DNA of 64,000 bases from Trichostrongylus colubriformis (lineage: Eukaryota > Nematoda > Chromadorea > Rhabditida > Trichostrongylidae). Shown here one piece after another: positions 37,201 through 45,544 of the stretch. The notes beneath the pieces were generated by a model that was not told where the DNA came from, did not search any database, and saw only the letters and a program-made list of their open reading frames with translations. The position numbers and the translations under genes are program-made. The stretch lies in the NCBI GenBank assembly GCA_963978905.1, contig OZ022256.1:37248001-37312000 (forward strand), written 5' to 3'. Position 1 is the stretch's first letter, and every line of letters starts with the position of its first letter.

Positions 37201-40200
37201 GAATTTTCCTGCATAGTGTGAGAACTAATAAGTCAGGTACTATCACCCACTACGATGTTCTCAGTTACCGGATATGTGAAGTATTCGCTCACTCGAGGAA
37301 GATCTTCGCGTAAAATCAAGAACTTATGATTCAAGAACTTGAGCCTTGAAAAGGGCGCTTATCTACTCACTTATTTATTCACTGATTTCCTGTTTATCTG
37401 TAGTTATTGTGTGTTAATTACTATGCGTGCTTGGACGTGATGTGACGTCGAAAAATAGAAAACTAGGTGGATTTAAAGCACTAGAGACATACTAGAAATA
37501 AGTGGAAAGCTTTGCAAACTCTGAGCTGATGGAAATCTTCACTACAGAGTAGGACATATGTAGATAGACATATGTGATGTTATAGGTGACGCTCAACAAT
37601 CTCACTCTGACAGTGGGTCGCTGAAGCAAAAAACCAAAAAGGTGAGTATGCTTTTGCTGCAGCACATCTATGTCGATATGAATTTGAATAATTGAACCGT
37701 CTGCATGCCTTCATGTTCGCGATGGCTCGTCATAAATAAATGATTTGTGGTAATTGTAAGGAAGGTTTGTCCGTAATCGATTGTAAACCCTGTCGTAATG
37801 GGATGGGAATTTGCCTTTTTCTGCTTTTCGTCAGGCGTCAAAATGAAGTGTGTGTCAATGCGTGTCTTGAATTGCGCCTCATGTTTACATTTTCATGATT
37901 AGATCTCTTGGAAGATTACTTTGAAGGTGCCTGTACCTAAGCAGTCAAGTGGCTTAATCGTGACGTCTTTATAAAATCCTCAGCAAAGCATAAAAGTGGC
38001 TCTGCTCAAAGAAACCGTGAGGGATCGGGAGAATGAGGATGATGAGAATAAACGATCGTTCTGGAAAAAACATCCGAGGTTGAAAGAGATAATCGGTAGA
38101 GAAACCCGGATTCAAAAGTGCGACGCTGTGGTCTGTACGCACTTCCTGCGCGTCTTTTTAAACCGCAGTATCACCTTCCGAGTTGGTCGTTAAAAGAGAC
38201 GTTCCTTCGTAGGGTGTATTTCATTCATTCATGATTTTGTAAAATAAGTAAGACAACAACTAGCAGTAGTCTAGTAAAACCATGAATAGGAGAATAAGCA
38301 AAGAGTAAGAAAAAAGGTGCATGTGATGAGCCCTTCAATTCACTCTCTCCTTTATAGGCCGCGTTCATACTTTGAGGTGTCGGCGATACGACGTGGCTGC
38401 GTGTTACTGTGTGCCCGCCTTTGAAACCCCGTCTCGTTGGCTGTGTCGTCTCTGCACCTTCCTCGTGTCACTCTGCCTCGCTGCCTGTAAACACAGCTAC
38501 GCCCTGCCGGCGCAATGTATGAACTCGGCCTTAGCAAGGTGTCGTATGTGGTGCAATGTCTGCAACGTAACGAACTGCAAGCGTTACGGTACGCCTTACC
38601 GTATGCCAGAATTGCCACCTCATGGTTCTCTGATGAGTTTGTTGGTAGCAGTCGCCATAATAGATCGGATGGCCATCCGCAACTTGACTGTGGGATTTAT
38701 TGATTACCGTCCGAGCTTTATAAGTAACCCAAAATTCCGACTCACTATATCTTTGTGATACATGATTTCAATCGTATCTATCACTCTATTATTGAGACAC
38801 TAGTTCGTGTGTAGAAGAAGAACGGCAGAAGAGCTGAATCTAGTGTAGTTTTCGTTAGGCCGAGCTTTTGCCCTTTGTCCACCTTCAACTCTCCACAGGT
38901 GGAACGATTTTTAGAAAAGATTTATCTGAATCTGATATTTCACCTTGAAGGTAGCAGCCATTACCTCACCAGTTAAGGCGCATTAAAGGGCAGTTTTCAT
39001 ACAGTTCCGTTTTCGAGCTTTCCCCTTACAAACAATCCCGATCACGGTTACAAGCTCCCTATTGGAGTTATCGCTTCTGGATATTTTCCCATTCTCGGAT
39101 ATCATCCGTCACTTACACGGCCCATGCCACAGGGTTTGGTAATGTGCAAACTTCATGACAGTGCAACAGCACACTATTTTGACCGCAAAACAGCTGAGCG
39201 ATTATAACTGACATCACTCAGAAGGGCAACTTATAAACTATAAAGCAGAGCGTGGTGAATACTTTGGCTGCCATGACCAAAATTCACACATTGTTCGGTA
39301 CCGCAACCCCAAATCTGTTTTTCGACCGATCCTGACTGATTGAGGTCATGGCCCCACTAAAGGGCAGTTCACATTTGCTGCTGCCTGTCGATACAATCGC
39401 TCTACACCCATTTTGGGCGTGATGGGTAACGTTCTGCTCCTTTTCTGTGGAGAGCGAAAGCCAGTGTAATCATTCCTTCAGAGTCGCGCATGTGTACAGC
39501 TAATAATATCTATCCCCCGCATCAACTAAATGCGCAAGACTCCTCCCGGTAGTAGACAATTACTGAAAGGAAACTTCAAAAAAGTTGTGTTTTGACCATT
39601 TTTAAAGGGAATGGATGATGTCTCGAACCTTCCTGTCGTTACAGTACTTTCGACGGATGTGCGCAATGATCATGAAACATCAGCGCTAATCAGGGTTGTT
39701 TCCGCGGAATTCACCAAACTTTCTACGGCAACTCTGTGTGACAGCGTGAAGTAGCCATAGTCTTGCTCAAGGACTTTTGATAAGGTAGTGTTCAGATTTG
39801 ACGATCGCATACGCGATTCAGGCGATCAATGGAACAGTCGATAGATCTTTTTCTTTCCGCTCGAATGGCTAATCGCCTGGCTGCAAGATCATCTGCTCTC
39901 CTAATCGTGTAATCATTAAAATCGTAAGATACGGATGAATTATTATCTATTGTTCAGGGTAAAAAAGAGAAGAGCTTCTGGGATACATTCATGGAAAGTG
40001 CTCGCAGTATCTTTGAGGAAGGTAATATTCACCATTCCGAGATGAATACTAATCTCACTCCTACTCTTGGAGGAACACTCATTTTCCCATAAATGAACTT
40101 ACGAAAAATGTTGGCTCTATTTAGTGGACAAGTTTTCAGCTCATGGAGCATATGGCCCTCCAGCTGTTCTCTTGACCCCTTCTGATTTTGGATCCTCGTA

Positions 40201-41583
40201 AATGCATGCCAGAAGTCGTGTTGCTTCCTCTGACCCCTACCTCATTGGTATGCGTCGGTTGCCACCGATCAGATCAGAAGGTGATGGTCACGCCCCTCTT
40301 CGTGTGGCCGATACACTTCTGTTTAGGGGCTAGAGTAAGGTGTGTGTCTACACGACAGAAAATCGCTTCGCGGCGCCACCAGTACGACTTGCCGAATCGA
40401 TTGCCCTTGGGAGCCCGGCAGAGCGTGGCTGCGTCACCTCTGCACTTCCACCCATGCCACACTGTCTCCTGCACACATGCTACCCTGCCCTCTCCTCCAC
40501 CCATGCCACACTGCCTCGCTTGACGGCTGCCATGCCCTGCCGCTAGCACTTGCACCCGCCGCGCAGCTCGCCGCAGACGGCTACGCGATTATTTGTCGTA
40601 AGTAGACACACCTTTAGGATAAGAGGAGAGGCGAGAGACAGAAACGTGTTAGGATGAGAAGTGAGATGAGGAGAAGGGGAATCAGATAGTCACGTGCTTC
40701 GAGACGTCTATCAGCATTCGCGCCGCCAATCGCAAACGTATCATGGCCTCATAGACCAACCCAAAGAGCGTTTCACAGATTAAAAGCCACGACCCCTGTG
40801 AACGTCAAAGTCCACGCTTGTTCACACCACATAAAGTGTGGGAAACAGAGAAATTCGCAGAGGAAGAACAGCATCCCTAGCCTCGTTCCACAGCAAGCTT
40901 CAGCTACGCTGATTTTGCTTTATGCATATTCGTGTATCAGGTGTTATCTATATTGTGAATACGGCATCCGATGTCTGAGCTGAATAACCTCCTCCAAATA
41001 TCCTTTCACATTCATGCATAGTAGTGGCTCGAAGGCCTTTTATACCGCCCATTTCCTTATCCTCCGATTTGCTACAGTACAGCCAAGCTACCGTTTCCTT
41101 TGACATATCCGCTTGATTTTAATGAAATTTATCAGATCTCCCTAAAGTGTAAACTTGCCTGAAGTAACCTTCTGTAAGGTGCTGGGTTGAGGTGCATAGC
41201 AGCGATCGGAGGGACAGTTGGATATACAACTTTTGCTAAAGTCTCTGAAGCCCTGATGTGGCGATCCACCTGATGGGCATTCAGAAAATGTCCCAATCAT
41301 CTGAAAACAGTTTGGCGATTCAAACTGTAAGCTTTTTTTCGTGCATTTGATGTAGCATTGTTCTTGCAAGTGATTAGGTAAACTTAACGCTCATCTAACA
41401 GAATGATCTGCAACTGAGGGCTAACTTGAGATGCATGCGCGTACAGTTTCGTTTGTTCCATCTTTCAGATGACTACGACAACAACGATTACTATAATATA
41501 TTATCATTTCAGTGAAAAAGCAGTACAAGAAAATCAACCATGCAGCACTTCAGTGGTGGACGAAATTTACTGCTCCGTTTAAT
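13251..41583 (+). CDS. Gene A: predicted small secreted protein, tandem paralogue of gene B
   Basis: Family not recognised. Exons: 13251-13301 (51 nt), 13358-13388 (31), 37586-37641 (56), then 37984-38095 (112) or 39958-40021 (64), then 41513-41583 (71). Phases are 0, 1, 0, 1, 0 and stay open across all joins. Exon 1 encodes MKAGTIILLLVLLSCFE, a clear signal peptide, so the product should enter the secretory pathway. Exon 3 is hydrophilic (DAQQSHSDSGSLKQKTKK). Exon 4 has a K-x-SFW core and exon 5 has NHAALQWWTKF. Exon lengths and phases equal those of gene B, which is the main evidence. Intron 2 would be about 24.2 kb and full of transposons, so exons 1-2 could instead belong to a separate dead copy. 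No stop codon or last exon was found after exon 5. I infer a secreted, amphipathic, Lys/Trp-rich peptide of unknown role. Confidence 0.6.
13389..14272. other. Start of gene A intron 2
   Basis: No repeat family is recognised. An acceptor-like TTTTGCAG at about 13794 is followed by 36 codons open in the phase of exon 2, ending in TGA at 13903, with AATAAA at 14161. This could be a short alternative last exon giving a peptide of about 63 residues. There is no gene B counterpart, so I do not include it in the gene model. Confidence 0.3.
14273..15385 (+). repeat. 1.1-kb dispersed repeat R1, copy 1
   Basis: Begins TATAATCGGCTGAGTGTGTC, then a GT microsatellite (about 14297-14340), then TTTGACCGGAAATTCATATC. 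It continues to AATTCGCGCAGTACTGTGCG. Copy 2 at 48830-50405 aligns along its whole length. Inside is a tandem subrepeat of about 140 bp (GTCGATCCTAGAGCGCCCAC at 14513 and 14653). No coding frame is recognised. Confidence 0.8.
15500..15700 (+). mobile_element. TTAA-type MITE, family 2 (right-half fragment)
   Basis: Only the right part is recognisable: TTCTCGGGTCTTTGGCAATT, then CTAGGCAACCCTACTTTCAT and CCCCTAACCTGCAATTAA. The left half is missing. Confidence 0.65.
15701..16585. other. Intron 2 of gene A, no recognised feature
   Basis: Unique-looking sequence. No exon, RNA gene or repeat family is recognised. Confidence 0.4.
16586..16862. mobile_element. GC-rich fold-back element
   Basis: Two arms of about 120 bp face each other around a short centre near 16712-16745. 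Matching stretches are GTGGGGGTCGATAGGTCGA, a TACGAG-x-x-TCGGGAATTCCACTC-like run and GACGCAATG-GCTGG. Target duplications and terminal motif are not clear. Confidence 0.7.
16863..17754. other. Intron 2 of gene A, no recognised feature
   Basis: No gene or repeat family is recognised in this stretch. Confidence 0.4.
17755..18001. mobile_element. TTAA-type MITE, family 1 (diverged half)
   Basis: Matches the right half of the palindromic family: GACGGGGC, GGAGGCCCCGCCCAC, TTTCGCGTGAAACTTTGCAT, GGCCCATATTAGGATACGAC and GCGTAACAAGGAAACTCATT. It lies directly before a family 2 copy. Confidence 0.7.
18014..18560 (+). mobile_element. TTAA-type MITE, family 2 (copy C)
   Basis: Ends TTGAAGACAGCATTAGGGG and CCCCTAATGCTGCCTTAA form inverted termini. 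The interior is shared with copies B, D, F and G. Among the best-preserved termini of the family. Confidence 0.88.
18561..19537. other. Intron 2 of gene A, SINE-like and fold-back fragments
   Basis: Mostly unrecognised. Holds the tRNA-like stretch listed next and, at about 19250-19350, a degraded arm of the 54221 fold-back family. Confidence 0.45.
19040..19125 (+). mobile_element. tRNA-like SINE head or tRNA pseudogene
   Basis: Box A-like TTGGCCGAATGGATAGGG is followed about 50 nt later by box B-like TGTTCAACTCCCC, the spacing of a tRNA with a long variable arm. I could not fold a full cloverleaf with a proper acceptor stem, so a tRNA relic or SINE head is more likely than a working tRNA. 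Confidence 0.4.
19538..21119 (-). mobile_element. Mariner element, internally deleted, split by another mariner
   Basis: Outer termini TTAGGTTGTCCCAAAAATCT (19538) and its inverse (to 21119) lie next to TA. The minus strand carries a helix-turn-helix start (GCVSYDTVRRWF, 20650-20862), a second catalytic block (DGARSH) and a third (HPPYSPDITPFKYH), the D34D layout of mariners, then INDLPMRG and IDKN-like VVDKN. The middle of the transposase is deleted and frames are broken. A 689-bp palindromic mariner (19575-20263) sits near its 3' end. Without that insert the element is about 890 bp. Confidence 0.85.
19575..20263. mobile_element. Palindromic mariner-derived element (copy 2), nested
   Basis: Termini TTAGGTTGTCGGGAAAGCTC and its inverse, TA on both sides, 689 bp. 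The left arm has the transposase 3' end on the minus strand, the right arm the same 3' end on the plus strand (LPYSPDLAPSDYHLF, then KKVIWEMKDSNTYRCV). The arms meet near 19920-19950 (AATTCTCGAGCTTGA). Same architecture and nearly the same size as the element at 5817-6512, but different terminal sequence. Confidence 0.9.
21120..21462. other. Intron 2 of gene A, no recognised feature
   Basis: Short stretch between the mariner and the duplication. Nothing is recognised. Confidence 0.4.
22751..22887. mobile_element. Small MITE with ~37-bp inverted ends
   Basis: CGGAGCGCCTGACAGGG, then GGCCTACGGACTTG on the left, and the inverse on the right. The interior is a CT-rich run (CTCTCACTC repeats). 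A copy is at about 33114-33250 within the duplication and a related one at 29848-29945. Confidence 0.7.
23166..23240 (+). repeat. tRNA-promoter-like stretch
   Basis: Perfect box A TGGCTCAGTGG at 23178 and a box-B-like GGTTCGGTTCT at 23226, about 48 nt apart. The rest does not fold as a tRNA. Likely an old SINE head. The same is at about 33544-33606 in the duplicate. Confidence 0.35.
23680..24100. mobile_element. TTAA-type MITE, family 1, long palindrome (copy 1)
   Basis: Left end TTAAAGGAATCGTCCACTG. Arms of about 165 bp (ATGAGTTTTTGTGTTACCCA, then GCATGCAAAATTTC-like and CCACAAAGTGCGGTCCCAGT) return inverted. The central ~80 bp (GGTCGGAGACGCATTG, CCCACTCTCCGTTCCC) is not symmetrical. The right end stops at GTGGACGAT, exactly where the Penelope-like element begins. 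Confidence 0.9.
24103..24652 (+). pseudogene. GIY-YIG endonuclease domain of the Penelope-like element
   Basis: A Cys-rich lead (GCNCDRVCRTC) is followed by the GIY-like VIYCLTCNKCG, the YIG-like QYVGMT, then RKLKERIGEH with the conserved Arg and His, and ELFWIKLL with the catalytic Glu. Such domains nick the DNA target for retroelement insertion. The usual end of the domain (PFGLSDNIKGYG) continues in frame after a TAA at 24650. Confidence 0.85.
24835..25893 (+). pseudogene. Linker with CxC motif of the Penelope-like element
   Basis: About 350 codons, Lys/Asn/Ile-rich. The RTCICQIEKYKKFIDEHHGH stretch (CxC codons at 25282-25290, about residue 150) is followed by ITGDLSII. This CxC-plus-HGH-TGDL block is, as I recall, the linker described for N-terminal-endonuclease Penelope elements. 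The frame runs into the first RT motif (PYIYALPKLHK) but is cut there by the MITE. Confidence 0.75.
25894..26400. mobile_element. Tc1-type MITE T1 (copy 1), inside the retroelement
   Basis: Termini CAGTAGCGCTCAAAAGTCTT and inverse, with TA on both sides (25892-25893, 26401-26402). Removing it and one TA rejoins the retroelement frame exactly. Copies 2 and 3 are at 28973 and 35573. No transposase is encoded. Confidence 0.92.
26403..27513 (+). pseudogene. Reverse transcriptase domain of the Penelope-like element
   Basis: Motifs in order: YALPKLHKNP (start of fingers), TADFTDMFTNL (motif A Asp), KEGVPQGGNFSPLLADL (motif B), FRYMDDLLL (motif C, catalytic Asp pair), then a thumb-like KGAVIYTEALRIANTC, ending at TAG 27511-27513. 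No endonuclease follows the thumb. Three frames must be joined to read it, so it is inactive. Confidence 0.85.
27514..28171 (+). other. AT-rich 3' tail of the retroelement with terminal hairpins
   Basis: No coding frame. Near the end are two perfect hairpins: GTTGCCAGCC (28040-28049) with GGCTGGCAAC (28072-28081), and ATGGTTCGT (28087-28095) with ACGAACCAT (28112-28120). The first loop contains CTGATGAG and the second contains GCGAAAC, pieces of a hammerhead ribozyme core, but not in a working order. Confidence 0.5.
28172..29838 (+). repeat. Segmental duplication, copy 1, right part
   Basis: Nearly identical to 34656-36413, from GATGAGACCGCGACG to GGAAATGTGTACCAGCTA, each copy with a T1 MITE at the matching place. 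Relative indels include the GTCACCGTGCTCGG insertion near 35339. Confidence 0.9.
28973..29468. mobile_element. Tc1-type MITE T1 (copy 2)
   Basis: Left end CAGTATCGCTCAAAAGTCTT, right end TTTGAGCGCTACCT, flanked by TA. Opposite orientation to copy 1. Confidence 0.88.
29848..29945. mobile_element. Small MITE related to 22751-22887
   Basis: CCCGTAGGCTGATGGGGCGT on the left, and CAAGTCCGTAGGCCTCGCCC on the right, imperfect inverted repeats around a GA-rich centre (GTGAGAGTGTGTGG). Confidence 0.6.
30058..30617 (+). mobile_element. TTAA-type MITE, family 2 (copy D)
   Basis: CAAAGACAGCATTAGGGGT at the left, CCCCTAATGATGCCTTTAA at the right. The interior is closest to copy B (GGTAATGGAGAAATCCCTAC is shared). 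Confidence 0.88.
30618..31137. other. Intron 2 of gene A, no recognised feature
   Basis: A 24-base phrase (starting ACCGAGTTGTGGAGGAAAAA) is tandemly doubled near 30929-30980. Otherwise nothing is recognised. Confidence 0.45.
31138..31635. mobile_element. Tc1-type MITE T2
   Basis: Termini CAGTAGCGGTCAAAAATATA and inverse (TATTTTTGACCGCTACTG), 498 bp, TA before the left end (the right side reads CA). The ends extend inward as GGTTT-GGATT-ACCATAACTTTG. Related to but distinct from T1. Confidence 0.88.
31811..34475 (+). repeat. Segmental duplication, copy 2, left part
   Basis: Partner of 21463-24100. It includes a family 1 MITE at the same end (34050-34475), so that MITE was present before the duplication. 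Confidence 0.92.
34050..34475. mobile_element. TTAA-type MITE, family 1 (copy 2)
   Basis: Left end TTAAAGGAATCGTCCACGG, right end GTGGACGATTCCT, 426 bp, with the same palindromic arms as copy 1. TTAA is present on the left only (CCAA on the right). Confidence 0.9.
34656..36413 (+). repeat. Segmental duplication, copy 2, right part
   Basis: Partner of 28172-29838. The ~180 bp before it (34476-34655) is the part replaced by the retroelement in copy 1. Confidence 0.9.
35573..36041. mobile_element. Tc1-type MITE T1 (copy 3)
   Basis: CAGTAGCGCTCAAAAGTCTT on the left, GACTTTTGAGCGCTAG on the right. It occupies the same place in copy 2 of the duplication as copy 2 of T1 does in copy 1. Confidence 0.88.
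36414..37585. other. End of gene A intron 2, no recognised feature
   Basis: Searched for a signal-peptide exon that would make exons 37586-41583 an independent gene. None was found. No repeat family is recognised. Confidence 0.45.
37984..38095 (+). CDS. Gene A exon 4a (alternative)
   Basis: Acceptor TCCTCAG, donor GTAGAG, 112 nt, enters in phase 0 and leaves in phase 1. It encodes an acidic lead (RDRENEDDENKR) and then SFWKKHPRLKEII. The KRSFW start of the core matches EKSFW in exon 4b. Using both 4a and 4b would break the frame, so they look mutually exclusive. Confidence 0.5.
38096..39957. other. Gene A, between exons 4a and 4b
   Basis: No repeat family or exon is recognised with confidence. 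Several open frames at 38350-38760 look like GC-rich repeat sequence. Confidence 0.4.
39958..40021 (+). CDS. Gene A exon 4b (alternative)
   Basis: Acceptor TGTTCAG, donor GTAATA, 64 nt, phase 0 to 1. It encodes GKKEKSFWDTFMESARSIF plus EE. Gene B exon 4b (60296-60359) has the same length and shares KKEKSF, an E-S pair and SI. Several differences are synonymous third-base changes (AAA/AAG, AAG/AAA, GCT/GCC), which supports this frame as coding. Confidence 0.68.
40339..40612. mobile_element. Mutator-like MITE (copy 2)
   Basis: GGTGTGTGTCTACACGACAG and its imperfect inverse GTCGTAAGTAGACACACC, inverted relative to copy 1. The ten bases on each side (GCTAGAGTAA, TTTAGGATAA) look like a decayed target duplication. 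Lies between exons 4b and 5 of gene A. Confidence 0.75.
41513..41583 (+). CDS. Gene A exon 5
   Basis: Acceptor ATTTCAG, donor GTAAGC, 71 nt, phase 1 to 0. It encodes KKQYKKINHAALQWWTKF and then TAPFN. Gene B exon 5 has identical length and phase and shares INHA, QWW and KF, with synonymous changes (CAG/CAA, TAC/TAT, ATC/ATT, TTT/TTC). Confidence 0.7.
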
Positions 41584-42994
41584 GTAAGCCGCTTGTTTTG
41601 TGATGCTGACACTGAAGGGAGCTTTGAGAGCGCCGCCTTCTTTCTTCATTTCCCATATACATACTAAAGCAAGACTGCAACAGTGTTTGCATAAAAGCAC
41701 TTGTCGCCTTGAACCTCAGCGCTCAAGTAACTCAGATGATACGAAAGCAACAATAAATATGGAGCTACGATCTCGTCTTACACATAATCAGCCCTGCGTG
41801 GCTTGCACAACCTCAGAACAGTCATGTGAGCCAATGAGGAATTTTCGCAATTTCATCAGTTATCGAGAAGCTAATCACGAGCATCCTTATCAGTAGTCAG
41901 ATGTAAAAAAAGACCAAGAAAATTACATCTAGATCGCTGGACACTACTTAGACTATATTAATGGCGTCATTTGACTGCGCACATCCGTCTCCACGCCATT
42001 GTCACTTTGGTGCCACTGCTGCGACTACGAAATCGAGAGCCTGAGCAGTGAGATCCCATGCTTGAGGCTGGCAGAAAAGAAGTGCTTTGTAGATGGATCC
42101 ACTGGTGCGCGTTAGGACTGTCCACTATGCCACGCGAATTCCGTGGCCGCGCATGCCAAACGCCTTGCTGCTCCCGTTAAGAGGGTCACTCGAGGACAGG
42201 GCGGCGCAGCCGCCGTTTTTTTCAAGTGACTTGAAATGCTGGATAAACCTGACACAAACTCGTGAACCTATTCCCTTGTGCAAGTAATGGTTTTGCAAAA
42301 TGACCCCCTCATCCGGAGCTCCCTCTATTATATTTGGGCGGGAAATACCTCACCTCCTTGGCTTGCAGTTTTCTTAACTCTATAAACTTCACGCCACCCT
42401 TTTCCCGATGGAGAATGTTCAGTATGTTCTCCTGAGTTCGCAAACAAACCTAAAGAAATGGGAAATGTTTGGACATATGATAACATTCGTCACCAAATCT
42501 ACAAACAGCCTCTCCATAAGAGTCGTCTGCAAAACGAACTAGAATGATGGTTATTCGAGTACGGAAATGGGACAACTTTTATTGGCAATGTAGTGTTGGA
42601 ATTGCAGAGGGTCACTCAAACGTTTCCATCGAGTCCTCCTGCACGACCGTTTGACGCGTCATCGGGCGTGTCACATGGCTATTGGCAGAGGGGACTGTGT
42701 CGTCGACCACAAAACTCCTGTCAGGCATGAAAGAACGAAAAATAAGAGGAACAGCTAGACCTTTTCGGAAGATACTAAGGGTAGATCGTGAACAAAAACA
42801 ATCCCGTAACAAGAAAAAAGTTAAGGTCACTGCGCATTTTGGTACGTGATACTGGGATATTTGTGCGCAAAAACTACGCGGGGTTTTGGATTCGGATCAA
42901 AAATCTATGGCCTAGTCACAGAAGGGAATCCGTCAGCTGAAAGGTAGCTCCTTGCATATTATGTAGACCAGTCGGGTTGGTCGGCTGACGCCGT
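41584..42994. other. Downstream of gene A exon 5
   Basis: The last exon of gene A should lie here or further right but cannot be fixed. One option is an acceptor CTGGCAG near 42071 followed by five codons and TAG. Nothing else is recognised. Confidence 0.35.
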
Positions 42995-44080
42995 TCCTAA
43001 CCTCTACAGGCCCGTTCCTAACTTGTTTCTTGTGTGCTTCCATCACTTTGGTCAGTCCCTACCCAGTCCTTACTCGCACGAGCTCAAAAGACCGACTCCT
43101 AACCCTCCCGAGATTTTTGGAACACAGGCGAGGACTTGAATTTGAGCACCCATGAATTTCGGCACAAGCCCCGCCCATGGTGGGCGTAGGCTTAGAACTT
43201 ATGTGCTCCGTACACATGTGTTGGCCCCTACGCTATCCTATCTTGCCCTACCTCTACAGGCCCGTTCCTAACTTGCTTCTTGTGTGCTTCCAACACTTTG
43301 GTCAGTCCCTACCCAGTCCTAAATCGCACGACCTCAACAGACCCACTCCTGACCTTTCCGATTTTTGGAACCCGGGCGAGGACACCAATTTGAGCACCCA
43401 TCGATTTCAGCGCAAGCCCCGTCCATGGTGGGCGGAGCTAGGCTTAGTTCTTGATGAGCCTCGTACACCCCTACCCATCCCCAACTTGCCCGACCTCTCC
43501 ACGTTGCAGATAAGTTGAGAGCGGATTATGTGGCAAACAAACGGACATACACACGCACACACACAAAGACACCAAACTTTTGGTTTATACATGAGTAGTG
43601 GATTTGATTCCATTCCTAACTTGCCTCTCATGTGCCCCGTGCATTTTGGCTTACCTCAACCCACCCTAACCTCTACAGGCCCTGGTTTGCCTGATTTTTG
43701 GAACCTGAGCGTGGACTCAAATTTGAGCACCGGCAGTTTCCGCGCAAGCCCCACCCATAATGGGCGGAGCTGGGCTTAGTTCTTATGTGCCCTGTACCCT
43801 TAGGTAGCCCCGACCCAATTCTGACTTGTGCGGCCTCTTCAGACAGCAGTTCAGTTAAGAATGCATTATGCGGTGAGCGGATTTCCGCGCAAGCCCCGCC
43901 CACGGTGGGCGGAGCTAGGCTCAGTTCTTATGTGCTCTGTACCCTTAGGTGAGCCCCTACACAATTCCAACTTGCCCGACCTCCAGACAGCAGTTCAGTT
44001 AAGAATGCATTATGTGGTGAGCGGACAGACAGACAGACACACACCCAGACAGACAAACAAACACACCACACTTCTGCTTT
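42995..44080. repeat. Diverged minisatellite / tandem modules
   Basis: Two kinds of module recur: CCTCTACAGGCCCGTTCCTA (43003, 43251, and diverged at 43670) and GCAAGCCCCGCCCA-GGTGGGCGGAGCTAGGC (about 43165, 43412, 43745, 43890). CAGACAGCAGTTCAGTTAAG occurs at 43840 and 43985. CA/GACA microsatellite runs lie at 43545 and 44025. The ending with GAGCGGACAGACAGACA and TTATACATA resembles tails of nematode repeats. Confidence 0.75.
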
Positions 44081-45234
44081 ATACATAGGGTATGGTGAGC
44101 CTTCCACCTAAAACTTCCAGTGCAACCATTTATGCCATTTCGAGACCACAGCAGCTGTAACTGATCCCTTAGTTTTTGTAAGATGCAGTGTTCTCCCTAG
44201 AGTTGAAGTCTTCTAAGACTTCAAAAATTTGGTGTGAATTAGGTATACATCGAATTACTCACGGTTTGACTTCTACCCTGTCGGCTCCGACAAATGCGAA
44301 TCCCGAGATATAGCGGAGTCGAAAAGTAAAAACTGGTCCTACGAGTATTTCCAGCAAAACAAGATTTTTGGACAATGCTTTAGCGAAACCTCTCTTCTGA
44401 TGAACCGGTGGTTTTGGGGGGTTCAAATAGTCGTACAGTGCCACACAAGAGTTTGCACTGAAGCGCAAATAAGAGAGAATATGGTCCCTTATTGTAATCT
44501 GAATTCCTTTGTGGATTTGCACCGAAAATGCATGATTTTTTACCCTCAAGCTTGAAAATTGCGGATGTACAGGTTGAGTACGAATCCAGCGCAATCAGCT
44601 TCGTAACCTCGTAAAGGCTTCCCGAATTCAAATGGGAAGTAGTTACAGCAAAACTGAGTTGTTAGATAACTGATGGATCTACTAAACTGTTAAGACGAAG
44701 AAGAAGAAGGAGAGCGGCGAAAGTACGAAAAAGGTTTGGAGACATAGAACAGTGTGGCGCCGTCACCGACGCAACCATGGCAATGATTTGGAATAGTCAG
44801 TCTTGCAAACAAGAACGTGCGTTTCGGTACTACCCATTTCGGTCCTCACTCTTCGATAATCAAACAAAGAACACAATTCCAGGTTACTTTTAAACCTACA
44901 CCTTTTGGACACCTTTTTCGAAGGAATCTTCACTACGATTTACAGATTTCTATGGTGTGGTAAAATAAATGTCTCTATAGAAGGATTTTCCAATTTTGCA
45001 TCGCTGCTTAATACTATGAAGGTGCATCGTGGAAGCAAGTCGTGCCGCGTTGAAAAACCTAACCTTAACGCGGCACGTCTTCACTGACGTAGCGAGAAAA
45101 CTTTAAAAAAGGTAAAGGCAGTATTCACCTGAGAAACATCACTAGCTTACAGGCACCAATAGGGGTAAGGGAGAACTGAGATCTGGCAGTGCACGTTCTC
45201 TAAGAACGAACCATCATATGTGGCGAAAATTGCA
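44081..45234. other. Intergenic, no recognised gene
   Basis: One 11-bp perfect hairpin (CGTGCCGCGTT at 45038, inverse AACGCGGCACG at 45068) is the only structure seen. Two overlapping minus-strand open frames (44259-44631) match no known family. Confidence 0.4.
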
Positions 45235-45544
45235 TTGAAAAAAGCGGCTTGGAATCTTATAGAGACTCCACAGCTCGGCATGCCGTTATGCAGTTATGCG
45301 CCCGGGGAAGTCGCCGTGGAGGAGCGGGACAACGATCACGGCCGGCTGGTCCAGACTCTGGCCTGTTTTCAGTCCACTCCGGCTACTGACGCAGAGGAAG
45401 AGAGAAAGAATGGGATTTTCGGGTTCCTATTCCTCGATTTCTTCGCAGTTTCATGTCGTTCTTTCTCTACTAATACATTGCTGAACACCCCTACTTTCGT
45501 AATCCCCCAATTTGCCGTATTTACCCCTCCCAGTGTCTTTAAGG
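45235..45544 (+). mobile_element. TTAA-type MITE, family 2c (copy 1)
   Basis: Shares with 51299-51605 a start of TTGAAAAAAGCG, a middle of GACGCAGAGG and CATTGCTGAACACCCCTACT, and an end CAGTGTCTTTAA that runs directly into a family 2 copy. Confidence 0.7.

Noticed and set aside
38372..38758. 128-codon open frame with Cys-rich stretch
   Set aside because: Overlapping open frames on both strands indicate GC-rich repeat sequence, not a conserved protein.
40123..40197. Possible exon (VDKFSAHGAYGPPAVLLTPS) after gene A exon 4b
   Set aside because: Good acceptor and start phase, but it leaves in phase 2, which does not fit exon 5, and gene B has no counterpart.
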